A program made the translations under genes and the position numbers. This document shows, one piece after another, positions 44,864 through 53,856 of a stretch of DNA of 64,000 bases (its first letter is position 1; the number at the start of each line of letters is the position of its first letter). Source of the DNA: Roseibium aggregatum IAM 12614 (GTDB lineage Bacteria; Pseudomonadota; Alphaproteobacteria; Rhizobiales; Stappiaceae); the NCBI RefSeq assembly GCF_000168975.1, contig NZ_AAUW01000025.1, forward strand, positions 1 through 64,000. The letters run 5' to 3'. The notes under the pieces were generated by a model, which was not told where the DNA came from, did no database searches, and was given only the letters and a program-made list of their open reading frames with translations.

Positions 44864-45082
44864 ATGGCCAAAGAAGAAGCTCTGGAGTTTCCGGGCGTCG
44901 TAACAGAACTGTTGCCGAATGCGACGTTCCGCGTAAAACTGGAAAATGATCACGAAATTATTGCCCACACGGCAGGGCGCATGCGCAAGAACCGGATCCG
45001 CGTTCTGGCGGGCGACAAGGTTCTTGTCGAAATGACCCCGTATGATCTTACCAAGGGGCGGATCACCTACCGCTTCAAGTAA
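44864..45082 (+). CDS. infA: Translation initiation factor IF-1
   Basis: 72 residues, a single S1/OB domain: EFPGVVTELLPNATFRVKLE, IIAHTAGRMRKNRIRVLAGD and VEMTPYDLTKGRITYRFK. It binds the 30S A site during initiation. The length and sequence are fully typical. GC-rich hairpin-forming sequence upstream (44820-44850) may shape its leader. Confidence 0.97.
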   Translation: MAKEEALEFPGVVTELLPNATFRVKLENDHEIIAHTAGRMRKNRIRVLAGDKVLVEMTPYDLTKGRITYRFK

Positions 45083-45125
45083 GCGGATCTTTCAAGGTGA
45101 CCCCGGCTGCAAGGCTCGCTCTTAA

Positions 45126-45752
45126 ATGACCAATGCCCCTCAGTTGATCCTGGCCTCCGCCTCGCCGCGCCGCCTTGCGCTGCTGCAGCAGATCGGATTG
45201 GAGCCGGATCACCTTTTGCCGGCCGATATCGACGAAACGCCGAAAAAGCATGAGACGCCGCGCAGCCTTGCGCTGCGCCTGGCGCGGGCAAAGGCCGAGG
45301 CCGTTCGCCAGATGGCCGATGCGTCCGAAGCCATGCAGGACAGTGTGGTGCTGGCTGCCGACACCGTGGTTGCGGTCGGCCGGCGGGCCCTGCCCAAGGC
45401 GGAACTGACCGATCAGGCGCTGATGTGCCTGTCCCTCTTGTCCGGCCGTGGCCACCGGGTGTTCACCGGGGTGGCGGTTGCGGAGGCAAACGGCAAGGTC
45501 CGCTCCAAGCTTGTCGAAACGCGTGTGCGGTTCAAGCGTCTGACGCGTAAGGACATGGACGACTACATTTCCTCGGGCGAGTGGCGGGGCAAGGCTGGCG
45601 GATATGCCATTCAGGGCCTTGCCGGAAGTTTTGTCGTCAAGCTGGTCGGTTCCTATCCGGCGGTGGTGGGGCTGCCTCTGGTGGAAACCGCAAACTTGCT
45701 GAGTTCGGCCGGTTACCCTGTCCATCAGGGCTGGGCGACCGCGGCAGCCTGA
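45126..45752 (+). CDS. maf: Maf family nucleotide pyrophosphatase
   Basis: 208 residues. LILASASPRRLALLQQIGLE gives the S-x-x-R phosphate site, VVLAADTVVAVGRRALPK the metal-binding Asp and EWRGKAGGYAIQGLAGSFVV the late G-K-A-G-x-Y-x-I-Q-G block. Maf proteins hydrolyse dTTP/UTP or modified nucleotides, preventing their incorporation and affecting division. It lies between infA and yacG in the usual order. Confidence 0.93.
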   Translation: MTNAPQLILASASPRRLALLQQIGLEPDHLLPADIDETPKKHETPRSLALRLARAKAEAVRQMADASEAMQDSVVLAADTVVAVGRRALPKAELTDQALMCLSLLSGRGHRVFTGVAVAEANGKVRSKLVETRVRFKRLTRKDMDDYISSGEWRGKAGGYAIQGLAGSFVVKLVGSYPAVVGLPLVETANLLSSAGYPVHQGWATAAA

Positions 45753-45839
45753 CGCTGCCGGCACCGCGCTCGGCAAGCCGACACCCCATTGCCGGCTGCT
45801 TTTCAGCAGTTGGTTAGAGGCCGAAATCCGGAGACTGAA

Positions 45840-46043
45840 ATGGCCGAAAGCCAGAAACCCGAACGGCGCATGCGTCCCTGTCCGATCTGCTCGAAGTTGT
45901 CGACGCCGGACAATTATCCCTTCTGCTCCGATCGCTGCGCCAAGATCGATCTGAACCGCTGGTTCTCCGAAGGCTACACCATTCCGGTGGTGGAGACCGA
46001 CGATATCGACGAGAGCAATTTTCCAGACGAAGACCGCTCCTGA
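45840..46043 (+). CDS. yacG: DNA gyrase inhibitor YacG (zinc protein)
   Basis: 67 residues from the ATG at 45840. The four zinc-binding cysteines are in CPICSKLSTPDNYPFCSDRC, followed by AKIDLNRWFSEGYTIPV and an acidic tail (ETDDIDESNFPDEDRS). In E. coli YacG binds GyrB and blocks DNA binding. Typical size. Confidence 0.93.
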   Translation: MAESQKPERRMRPCPICSKLSTPDNYPFCSDRCAKIDLNRWFSEGYTIPVVETDDIDESNFPDEDRS

Positions 46044-46343
46044 GGACCTTGCAGGCCATGAGAGCCTGCAAGACTGTTTAGCGGCGAAATGGATGCCGGG
46101 TCATGTCTGTGTTGCAGGCAGGCCCAGGCACATCCAAACCCCTTTTCCAGACGCCTTTACGTAAACACGCGGGATCGGCACGCCGTTGTCGGTTTGCGGA
46201 CGTCTGACCAATTGCCGTTCGGAGCTGCTGCTGACCGGGTGGCATGGGAAAGAGATGGCCGGATTGTGCGATTTTTAGGCAGCGCTGCAAAAATATTTAT
46301 CCGGCAAAATTTTTTTCAGTTTCGCGCCGTCAGGCACTTGCAG
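46044..46343. other. Intergenic region between yacG and the 5'-nucleotidase gene
   Basis: 300 bases without a supported gene, followed by the Pho-box promoter. Frames crossing this region have unusual composition and no motif. Any yacG terminator is not obvious. Confidence 0.4.
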
Positions 46344-46376
46344 CTGTCATAAAACTGCACCAAGATCTTTTTATAC
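46344..46376 (+). promoter_or_regulatory. Pho-box promoter of the 5'-nucleotidase gene
   Basis: CTGTCATAAAACTGCACC (46344-46361) matches the PhoB-binding consensus of two direct 7-base repeats separated by four A/T bases; only the second half deviates. A TTATAC -10-like hexamer starts nine bases after the box (46371-46376), the spacing used at PhoB-activated promoters. No separate -35 is needed. The leader to the ATG at 46530 is about 145 bases. Confidence 0.7.
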
Positions 46377-46529
46377 CGGCGATCCTGACGTCCTCAATTC
46401 CGGTTGTTTCCGGGTGGGTTCATACCTTTTGTTGCGGGCGTGTGTGGGTCTTTAAGAACACCGGGAAGCCGGCGTCAGGCGTCTCGTTCCTGATACGGCA
46501 TAACCAACCTATCCAAGGGCGAGGGTCCG

Positions 46530-48125
46530 ATGACAAAACGTTTTCTGAGCGCCGCAGTGCTGTCCGTGACCACGGCACTGTCGACGGCAGCCTATGCCGA
46601 TTATTCGCTGACGATCTTGCACACCAACGACTTTCACAGCCGCATCGAGCCGATCAACAAGTACGATTCGACCTGCAGTGCGGAAGACAATGCAGAAGGC
46701 AAATGTTTCGGTGGTACCGCGCGCCTCGACACGATCATCAAGGATCGCCGCGCAGCCAGCAACAACACGATCCTCGTCGATGGCGGTGACCAGTTCCAGG
46801 GCACGCTGTTCTACACCTATTACAAAGGCAAGGCTGCTGCCGAGTTCATGAACAAGCTCGGCTATGACGGCATGACCGTCGGCAACCATGAATTTGACGA
46901 CGGACCTGAAGTCCTGCGCGGTTTCATGGACGCGGTCGAATTTCCGGTCCTGATGTCGAACGCGGATGTCTCGAAGGAGCCTCAGCTCGCTGATGTGCTG
47001 AAGCCTTCGATCGTGATCGAACGCGGCGGCGAAAAAATTGGCCTGATCGGTCTGACACCGGAAGACACCGACGAGCTGGCCAGCCCCGGCCCGAATGTTT
47101 CCTTCACCGACCCGGTCGAAGCCGTCACTCGCGAGGCGGAGAAACTTGCCGCTGAAGGCGTCAACAAGATCATCGTCCTCAGCCATTCCGGCTACAAGGT
47201 CGACAAGGAAGTCGCTGCCAAGGCACCGGGGATCGACGTGATCGTCGGTGGCCACACCAACACCTATCTGTCGAACACATCGGACAAGGCGGAAGGCCCG
47301 TATCCGACCATGATCGACGGTCCGGATGGAACGCCGACCGCTGTCGTGCAGGCCTATGCCTATGGTAAGTTCCTGGGCGAACTGAACGTGACCTTCGACG
47401 ACAATGGCGTCATCACGGAAGCGTCCGGTGAGCCGATCATCGTCGACAACACCATCGTGGAAAACCCGGAACTGGTCTCGCGGATCAAGGAACTTGCCGA
47501 ACCGCTCGACGAAATCCGCAAGGAAGTCGTTGCCCAGGCGGATGCACCCATCGGTGCTGACCGGGAAGTCTGCCGGGCCCAGGTCTGTGAAATGGGCGTT
47601 CTTGTTGCCGACGCCATGCTGGATCGCGTGAAGGGCCAGGGTGTCCAGATCGCCATCCAGAACGGCGGCGGTCTGCGGGCCTCCATTGATGCCGGCGAAA
47701 TCACCAAGGGTGAAGTCCTGACGGTTCTGCCGTTCCAGAACACGCTGTCCACTTTCGAACTCAAGGGTTCCGACGTGATCGCAGCACTTGAGAACGGCGT
47801 CAGCCAGGTGGAAGAGGGCGCAGGCCGGTTCCCGCAGGTGGCCGGTCTGAAGTACGCCTTCGACAAGACCAAACCCGCGGGTGAGCGGATCTCCGACGTC
47901 ATGGTCATGGAAGGCGACAGCTACGTCCCGCTGGATCCGGAAAAGGTCTACGGCGTTGTGTCCAACAACTACATGCGCGGTGGTGGCGACGGCTACAAGA
48001 TCTTCGCGACCAACGGCATGAATGCCTATGACTTCGGTCCGGACCTGGCCGACGTGGTTTCCGACTACCTTGCCAGCAAGAACGGTTACTCCGCTTACAC
48101 GGACGATCGGATCACTGCGAAATAA
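46530..48125 (+). CDS. Secreted bifunctional metallophosphatase/5'-nucleotidase (UshA-like)
   Basis: 531 residues. A signal peptide (MTKRFLSAAVLSVTTALSTA, cleavage after AYA) is followed by the metallophosphoesterase domain: LTILHTNDFHSRIEP, VDGGDQFQGTLFYTY, TVGNHEFDDGPEVLRG, VLSHSGYKVD and VIVGGHTNTYL. The C-terminal nucleotide-binding domain includes QNGGGLRASIDAGEITKGEV and MRGGGDGYKIF. It would release phosphate and nucleosides from nucleotides in the periplasm or outside the cell. The Pho box upstream predicts induction under phosphate starvation. Confidence 0.93.
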   Translation: MTKRFLSAAVLSVTTALSTAAYADYSLTILHTNDFHSRIEPINKYDSTCSAEDNAEGKCFGGTARLDTIIKDRRAASNNTILVDGGDQFQGTLFYTYYKGKAAAEFMNKLGYDGMTVGNHEFDDGPEVLRGFMDAVEFPVLMSNADVSKEPQLADVLKPSIVIERGGEKIGLIGLTPEDTDELASPGPNVSFTDPVEAVTREAEKLAAEGVNKIIVLSHSGYKVDKEVAAKAPGIDVIVGGHTNTYLSNTSDKAEGPYPTMIDGPDGTPTAVVQAYAYGKFLGELNVTFDDNGVITEASGEPIIVDNTIVENPELVSRIKELAEPLDEIRKEVVAQADAPIGADREVCRAQVCEMGVLVADAMLDRVKGQGVQIAIQNGGGLRASIDAGEITKGEVLTVLPFQNTLSTFELKGSDVIAALENGVSQVEEGAGRFPQVAGLKYAFDKTKPAGERISDVMVMEGDSYVPLDPEKVYGVVSNNYMRGGGDGYKIFATNGMNAYDFGPDLADVVSDYLASKNGYSAYTDDRITAK

Positions 48126-48152
48126 GCTGTTCCAGACCCTGGAAAGTCATTG

Positions 48153-48188
48153 GAAGCGCGCCACCCGCGGCGCGCTTCTTTCGTTTCC
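48153..48188 (+). terminator. Rho-independent terminator of the 5'-nucleotidase gene
   Basis: A perfect 10-base-pair stem, GAAGCGCGCC-ACCCGC-GGCGCGCTTC (48153-48178), followed by TTTCGTTT. It lies 28 bases after the stop codon. Confidence 0.85.
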
Positions 48189-48425
48189 GGTTCCCGAGAC
48201 GGCCCCCGTTCAAAGGCCGCCCCCGATGTGGGACCGTCAAACCACCGATGCCGCAGGGCTGTTGCCCTCATGCCTTGGTGCCGCAATTGCCGGCATGCCC
48301 GGTGCACATTGGGTGTTCAGCCGTACGGGCTGTCGGGAAAACACTTTTATTTCAGTCGGTTATTTCGTTTCAAAGTTTTCAACAGGTGAGGTGAGGCCCT
48401 CGGGCAAAAAACTTTGCCGGGGTGC

Positions 48426-48454
48426 TGGACAAGGTTTCAGGGAGCCTCTATAAG
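48426..48454 (+). promoter_or_regulatory. Probable sigma-70 promoter of tRNA-Phe
   Basis: TGGACA (48426-48431) and TATAAG (48449-48454) with a 17-base spacer. Transcription would start near 48461, about 43 bases before the mature tRNA. Confidence 0.55.
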
Positions 48455-48503
48455 GACCGGGCTTTCAGCGAACGGGGCTCGCCCCGGACCACTTGCAAGG
48501 CAA

Positions 48504-48579
48504 GCCCAGATAGCTCAGTTGGTAGAGCAGCGGATTGAAAATCCGCGTGTCGCTGGTTCGATTCCGGCTCTGGGCACCA
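48504..48579 (+). tRNA. tRNA-Phe (GAA)
   Basis: 76 bases with encoded CCA. Acceptor GCCCAGA/TCTGGGC, D-arm with AGCTCAGTTGGTAGAGC, anticodon stem GCGGA/TCCGC enclosing TTGAAAA (anticodon GAA), and T-arm CTGG-TTCGATT-CCGG are all normal. In related genomes it lies downstream of yacG; here the nucleotidase gene lies in between. Confidence 0.97.
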
Positions 48580-48642
48580 CTCTCCCTACGAATTTTGCTG
48601 AAAATATCAAGACGTTGCTTCGCGGCGGCTCTCCGTGTGCCG

Positions 48643-49599
48643 TCATGCCAGTACCGTTTCACCGGTGATCGCGCGCAGAACTTCCCGTGCCACAATCCGG
48701 GCGACGGGCGTCAGAACCTGTCCTTTCCGGGTCAGGAAGGAATAGGTCTCGACCGACAGCGTTAGCTCGCTCTCCAGGGCGGTGATGGTGCCCGGGCTTC
48801 CGTCTGCATTTTCGGCAAAGCTGGAAGCGACAGACTGGGCAACGGCCGCGATCGAGTTGGTGCGCTGTACGGTGGCAATCGTAAACAGGAACGAAGAGGT
48901 TGTCAGAACCTTGGTGGGCAGGCCCAGTCCCTTGTCCCGCAGCGCCTGTTCGGTCGTCGTGCGAATTGGAGCGCCAACCGGTGGCAGCACCCAGTCGAAG
49001 CCGAGCAGGGCGTCCGCGGGAATGGGCGCGGGAACGCGCGTCAGCGGATGATCCGTCCGGGCGACAAGGCAGGCAGGCTCGCGCAGGAGAGGGCGTTCCT
49101 CAAACAGCTCTGGGTCCTCGTCCACCGGTACGCGGCTGAGGGAAAAGTCGAGGCGGCCATCTTCGAGCATCGGCGCCAGATCGAGACTGGGGCCGACTTC
49201 CACCGATATGGAGATATCCGGGTAGCTGAGGCGGACATGCCGAATCGCGGGCAGGACATATTCGATTGCCGGGCCGGTGACCGAGCCGATGCTGACGTGT
49301 CCGCTCTGGCCGGACTTGTGCTGCTCGATATCGCGTCCTGCATCGGCAAATTCCTGCAGGATGCGCACGCAGCGTTCGGCCAGTTTGTAGCCGATGTCGG
49401 TCAACTCGATTCCACGGCCCGACCGCACGTAGATCTCGGCCTCCGCAACCCGCTCGACTTCGGAAATGAGGCGCGACGCGGCCGGTTGCGACATGCCCAA
49501 AGCGTTGGCTGCATCGGTGAGGCGTGAGTGCTTTGCAAGCTCTGCGAGCAAACGCAGGTGGGAGATTTTCATTCCCCGCCGTAGCAAGTCGAGGCTCAT
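48643..49599 (-). CDS. LysR-family regulator of the sugar operon (GbpR-like)
   Basis: 318 residues. The N-terminal winged helix reads ISHLRLLAELAKHSRLTDAA then LGMSQPAASRLISEVERV, and the rest is a periplasmic-binding-type effector domain (GHVSIGSVTGPAIEYVLPAI). It is divergent from the chvE-like gene, the position of gbpR next to chvE in Agrobacterium. I infer that it controls chvE-gguABC in response to a sugar such as galactose, arabinose or glucose. A LysR-type palindrome lies about 20 bases upstream of its start. The ATG at 49572 is an alternative start. Confidence 0.85.
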   Translation of the reverse strand: MSLDLLRRGMKISHLRLLAELAKHSRLTDAANALGMSQPAASRLISEVERVAEAEIYVRSGRGIELTDIGYKLAERCVRILQEFADAGRDIEQHKSGQSGHVSIGSVTGPAIEYVLPAIRHVRLSYPDISISVEVGPSLDLAPMLEDGRLDFSLSRVPVDEDPELFEERPLLREPACLVARTDHPLTRVPAPIPADALLGFDWVLPPVGAPIRTTTEQALRDKGLGLPTKVLTTSSFLFTIATVQRTNSIAAVAQSVASSFAENADGSPGTITALESELTLSVETYSFLTRKGQVLTPVARIVAREVLRAITGETVLA

Positions 49600-49619
49600 G
49601 GCCGATTCCCATCATTTCA

Positions 49620-49643
49620 TATCAATTACGATATGTAATGATA
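49620..49643. promoter_or_regulatory. Candidate LysR-regulator binding site
   Basis: The palindrome ATTAC-GATAT-GTAAT (T-N11-A class), extended to TATCAATTAC-GATAT-GTAATGATA with one extra base, lies in the divergent region between the LysR gene and chvE. A TTGACC (49656-49661) follows, possibly the -35 of the chvE promoter; its -10 is weak (TTTTGT around 49680). Confidence 0.55.
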
Positions 49644-49755
49644 ATGAATAATAATTTGACCGTCATGTTGGTTTTCCATTTTGTACTCCCCGGCATCAAC
49701 CCGTGAATGCCTGTGACTGAATAGGGCCGGCTGGGATCCGGTCCGGGAGGACGAT

Positions 49756-50835
49756 ATGAAATTTGTTTCAAAGGCGCTCGTCGCAGTAGCGGCGGCAGCA
49801 ACCCTTATGTCCGGCGTCGCGCTGTCCGGCGCGGCAATGGCCCAGGACAAAGGCTCCATCGGCATCGCTATGCCGACGAAATCCTCGGCGCGCTGGATCT
49901 CCGACGGCAATTCCATGGTCGAGCAGTTCACTGCAGCCGGCTATGACGCAGATCTGCAATATGCCGAAGACGACATTCCGAACCAGCTCGCCCAGATCGA
50001 GAACATGATCACCAAGGGTGTGGACGTACTGGTCATCGCCGCGATCGACGGCACCACGCTTTCCAACGCTCTTGAAAATGCCGCAGCTTCCGGCATCAAG
50101 GTCATCGCGTATGACCGCCTGATCCGCGACAGCGGCGACGTCGACTATTACGCCACCTTCGACAACTTCAAGGTCGGCGTGCAACAGGCAACGTCGCTTG
50201 TGAATGGTCTGAAGGAGCGCTTCGGTGACGGCCCTTACAACGTCGAACTTTTCGGCGGATCTCCGGACGATAACAACGCCTACTTCTTCTACAATGGCGC
50301 AATGTCCGTTCTGCAGCCGCTGATCGACGACGGCACCATCGTCATCCAGTCCGGCCAGATGGGCATGGATACGGTCGGTACGCTTCGTTGGGACGGCGCT
50401 GTCGCACAGTCACGCATGGATAACCTCCTGTCCGCTCACTACACCGACAAGCAGCTCCATGGTGCGCTGAGCCCCTATGACGGCCTGTCCATCGGCATCC
50501 TGTCTTCTCTCAAAGGGGTCGGTTACGGCTCCGGCGATCTGAAGATGCCGATTGTCACCGGTCAGGACGCCGAAGTCCCGTCCGTGAAGTCGATCCTGGC
50601 TGGCGAGCAATACTCGACCGTTTTCAAGGATACCCGCGAACTGGCCCGCGTCACCGTCGGCATGGTTGACGCGCTTCTGGGCGGCAGCGAGCCGGAAATC
50701 AACGACACCACCACCTACGACAACGGTGTGAAGGTCGTTCCCTCCTACCTATTGGAGCCGGTGTCCGTCGACGCCAGCAACTGGGAAGAAGTGCTGATCG
50801 GCAGCGGTTACTACACCGAAGACCAGGTCAAGTAA
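49756..50835 (+). CDS. chvE: Periplasmic multiple-sugar-binding protein (ChvE-like)
   Basis: 359 residues with a signal peptide (MKFVSKALVAVAAAATLMSG, cleavage after AMAQ region). The mature protein is a type-I sugar-binding fold: IGIAMPTKSSARWISDGNSM, GVDVLVIAAIDGTTLSNALE, KVIAYDRLIRDSGDVDYYAT, and VTGQDAEVPSVKSILAGEQY. It binds monosaccharides such as arabinose, galactose, xylose or glucose and feeds them to the GguAB permease; in Agrobacterium it also signals to VirA. GGGAGGA lies eight bases before the ATG. A stem-loop separates it from gguA. Confidence 0.92.
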   Translation: MKFVSKALVAVAAAATLMSGVALSGAAMAQDKGSIGIAMPTKSSARWISDGNSMVEQFTAAGYDADLQYAEDDIPNQLAQIENMITKGVDVLVIAAIDGTTLSNALENAAASGIKVIAYDRLIRDSGDVDYYATFDNFKVGVQQATSLVNGLKERFGDGPYNVELFGGSPDDNNAYFFYNGAMSVLQPLIDDGTIVIQSGQMGMDTVGTLRWDGAVAQSRMDNLLSAHYTDKQLHGALSPYDGLSIGILSSLKGVGYGSGDLKMPIVTGQDAEVPSVKSILAGEQYSTVFKDTRELARVTVGMVDALLGGSEPEINDTTTYDNGVKVVPSYLLEPVSVDASNWEEVLIGSGYYTEDQVK

Positions 50836-50848
50836 CACCCATAACGGC

Positions 50849-50892
50849 CTGGAGCATCCCGCATTCAAGTGAACGCACGGAAGATGCTCCAG
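50849..50892 (+). terminator. Stem-loop between chvE and gguA (attenuator/mRNA stabiliser)
   Basis: CTGGAGCATC (50849-50858) pairs perfectly with GATGCTCCAG (50883-50892) across a 24-base loop. There is no T-tract, so it more likely protects chvE mRNA or attenuates the downstream genes than fully terminates. Confidence 0.6.
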
Positions 50893-51084
50893 CCCTTCAA
50901 CAAGGGTCAACTTGCGGAGGCTTGATCCAGAGCGATTGAGCCTCCGCTGATCCGGCAGCACTTACCGCCCATCGACACGAACATTCCGTTCTTCCCGGCA
51001 GTCTGGGAAGCGCGGAACGGACCCGGACCCTGATTGTCCGGCGCGATGGGCGGCTCTTTCCTCGGAATTCGGAGAACGGGGTCG

Positions 51085-52599
51085 ATGGCACTCCTTTCCA
51101 TGCAGAACATCAGCAAGACCTTTCCCGGCGTGAAGGCGCTGGACCGGGTCAATCTGGATGTCCAGAAAGGCGAAATTCACGCAGTCGTCGGCGAGAATGG
51201 CGCAGGCAAATCCACGCTGATGAAGGTTCTGTCCGGCGTCTATCCGCACGGACAATATGACGGCGAGATCGTTTTCGAAGGTGAACCGGCCCGGTTCTCC
51301 GGCATCTCGGACAGTGAAAAGCAGGGCATCATCATCATTCACCAGGAACTTGCCCTGGTGCCGCAGCTTTCGATCGCGGAAAACATCTTCCTGGGCAACG
51401 AATGTGCCCGCAAGGGCGTGATCGACTGGCGCAAGACCAACCAGCGGACGGAAGAACTGCTTGCGAAGGTCGGTCTTTCGGAGCCGCCGACGACCAAGGT
51501 CGATTCCATCGGTGTCGGCAAGCAACAGCTTGTCGAGATCGCCAAGGCGCTGTCCAAGGACGTGAAGCTGCTGATCCTGGACGAGCCGACCGCGGCGCTG
51601 CAGGAAAACGACAGTCGGAAGCTGCTGGACCTGATGCTGGAGCTCAAGGCGCAAGGTGTCACCAGCATCATCATCTCGCACAAGCTCAACGAAGTCCGCT
51701 ATGTCGCGGACAGCGTGACCGTGATCCGGGACGGCATGACCGTTTCGAAGCTCGACGCCAAGGCCGGGCTCAGCGAGGACGAAATCGTCCGCGACATGGT
51801 CGGCCGGGACATGACCCACCGGTTCCCGGAGCACAGCCGGACACCGGGCGATGTCCTGATGGAAGTTGCCGACTGGAGCGTCTGGCATCCCGAACATTCC
51901 GAACGGCGGGTGATCAAGAACGCCTCCTTCAATGTCCGGGCTGGAGAAGTCGTCGGCATCGCCGGGCTGATGGGCTCCGGGCGGACCGAGCTGGCCATGT
52001 CCATCTTTGGCCGCTCCTACGGCCGCAACATCACCGGTTCGGTCAAGCTCAAGGGGCAGCCGATCGACGTCAGCACCGTGGACCGGGCGATTTCGGCCGG
52101 CATTTCCTACGTCACCGAGGATCGCAAGGCCCTGGGTCTGGTGCTGGACGAGACGATCCGTTTCAACACGACGCTGGCCAACCTGGACGGCGTTTCCTCC
52201 GGTCCCATTCTCAAGCGCAACGAGGAAACCCGTGTTGCCGAAAGATACCGGGAAGCGCTGGCGATCCGCACGCCGTCGGTGTTCCAGAAAACGGTCAACC
52301 TGTCCGGTGGCAATCAGCAGAAGGTGGTGCTGGCCAAATGGCTGTTCACCGCTCCCGAAGTGCTGATCCTGGACGAGCCGACCCGCGGTATCGACGTCGG
52401 TGCCAAATATGAAATCTACACCATCATCAACGACCTCGCCGCGCAGGGCAAAGGCGTTGTCATGATCTCGTCGGAAATGCCGGAACTGCTCGGCATGTGC
52501 GACCGGATCTACGTCATGAACGAAGGGGCTCTCGTTGGCGAACTTGCCGCCGGCGATGCGAGCCAGGAGCGCATCATGTCGCTCATTGTCAACGAGTGA
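51085..52599 (+). CDS. gguA: Sugar ABC transporter ATPase (GguA/MmsA)
   Basis: 504 residues with two fused ABC domains. The first has Walker A GENGAGKST, signature region VGKQQLVEIAKALS and Walker B LLILDEPTAALQ; the second has the degenerate loop GLMGSGRTELAMSIFG, signature LSGGNQQKV and LILDEPTRGIDVG. This is the CUT2 sugar-importer type. Start at the ATG 51085, with GGAG upstream; the frame open to 51034 is not needed. Eleven bases separate it from gguB. Confidence 0.93.
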   Translation: MALLSMQNISKTFPGVKALDRVNLDVQKGEIHAVVGENGAGKSTLMKVLSGVYPHGQYDGEIVFEGEPARFSGISDSEKQGIIIIHQELALVPQLSIAENIFLGNECARKGVIDWRKTNQRTEELLAKVGLSEPPTTKVDSIGVGKQQLVEIAKALSKDVKLLILDEPTAALQENDSRKLLDLMLELKAQGVTSIIISHKLNEVRYVADSVTVIRDGMTVSKLDAKAGLSEDEIVRDMVGRDMTHRFPEHSRTPGDVLMEVADWSVWHPEHSERRVIKNASFNVRAGEVVGIAGLMGSGRTELAMSIFGRSYGRNITGSVKLKGQPIDVSTVDRAISAGISYVTEDRKALGLVLDETIRFNTTLANLDGVSSGPILKRNEETRVAERYREALAIRTPSVFQKTVNLSGGNQQKVVLAKWLFTAPEVLILDEPTRGIDVGAKYEIYTIINDLAAQGKGVVMISSEMPELLGMCDRIYVMNEGALVGELAAGDASQERIMSLIVNE

Positions 52600-52610
52600 G
52601 AGAAGAACCC

Positions 52611-53852
52611 ATGGAACTGGCTGACGACACCAATGCGACGCCGGTCGTGAAGACCAAGGGCATCGGCGAGTATATCTCCTCGCATTTGCGGCAATACGGT
52701 CTGTTGTTCGCGCTGATCGCGGTGATGGCCTTCTTCGAGGTCGTAACCGATGGCACGCTGCTGCGTGCGGTGAACATCACCAACCTGCTGCTGCAGAACT
52801 CCTACATCATCATCATGGCGCTCGGCATGCTGATCGTCATCGTCTCGGGCAACATCGACCTCTCGGTCGGCTCGGTGATGGGTTTCATCGGCGCGCTTGC
52901 CGCCGTCATGATCGTCAATTACGACCAGTCGCCCTATCTGACGATGATCGTGTGCCTCGCCATCGGCGGGCTGATCGGTGCGGCCCAGGGGTATTGGGTC
53001 GCCTACTGGAAGATCCCGTCCTTCATCGTGACGCTGGCCGGCATGCTTGTCTTCCGCGGCCTGTCGCTCTGGCTGCTGGAAGGTCAGTCGGTCGGCCCGT
53101 TTCCGAAGGAATTCCAGATCATCGCCACCGGTTTCGTGCCGGATCTTTTCCCGGCGGGCATAGGGGCCGCGCTGGCGGATCTCTTCGGGGCCCGCAAGGT
53201 CAACGTCCTGGCGCTTGCAACCGGTATCGCCGCCGCGGCCCTGGTGGTGTGGATCGGGCTGCGCCAGCGGGCCCAGAACAAGGCCTATGGCATCGAGGAC
53301 GAGCCCACCAGCTTCTTCGTCGTCCGCAACGTGATCATCGCCGCCGCACTGATTTTCGTGATGTTCAAACTGTCCCTGTTCCGGGGCCTGCCGAACGTCT
53401 TGATCACCATGGGCATCCTGACGATCATCTATGCCTTCATCACCGAAACCACCACGGTCGGCCGGCGGATCTACGCCCTCGGCGGCAACCAGAAGGCTGC
53501 CAAACTGTCCGGGATCAAGACCGAACGGCTGACCTTCCTGGCATTCACGAACATGGGTGTGCTGGCTGCCGCAGCGGGTCTTGTCTTTGCCGCACGGCTC
53601 AACACCGCAACACCCAAGGCGGGCTTTGCGCTGGAACTGGATGTGATCGCGGCCGTCTTCATCGGCGGGGCGTCCATGTCCGGCGGGGTCGGCACCATCA
53701 TCGGCGCGGTCGTCGGCGCATTCCTCATGGGCGTGCTCAACAACGGCATGTCGATCATGGGCATCGGTATCGACTACCAGCAGATGATCAAGGGCCTCGT
53801 GCTGCTCGCAGCCGTCATTTTCGATGTCTACAACAAGAACAAGCAGGGGTAA
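52611..53852 (+). CDS. gguB: Sugar ABC transporter permease (GguB/MmsB)
   Basis: 413 residues. A polar N-terminus (MELADDTNATPVVKTKG) is followed by about ten hydrophobic segments. The CUT2 permease signature NIDLSVGSVMGFIGALAA is clear, as is ALGGNQKAAKLSGIKTERLT, the ATPase-contact loop, and FIGGASMSGGVGTIIGAVVG. The length is greater than RbsC (about 320) because of extra membrane segments, as in XylH/GguB. Start at 52611, after GAGAGAAG. Confidence 0.93.
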   Translation: MELADDTNATPVVKTKGIGEYISSHLRQYGLLFALIAVMAFFEVVTDGTLLRAVNITNLLLQNSYIIIMALGMLIVIVSGNIDLSVGSVMGFIGALAAVMIVNYDQSPYLTMIVCLAIGGLIGAAQGYWVAYWKIPSFIVTLAGMLVFRGLSLWLLEGQSVGPFPKEFQIIATGFVPDLFPAGIGAALADLFGARKVNVLALATGIAAAALVVWIGLRQRAQNKAYGIEDEPTSFFVVRNVIIAAALIFVMFKLSLFRGLPNVLITMGILTIIYAFITETTTVGRRIYALGGNQKAAKLSGIKTERLTFLAFTNMGVLAAAAGLVFAARLNTATPKAGFALELDVIAAVFIGGASMSGGVGTIIGAVVGAFLMGVLNNGMSIMGIGIDYQQMIKGLVLLAAVIFDVYNKNKQG

Positions 53853-53856
53853 CTCT

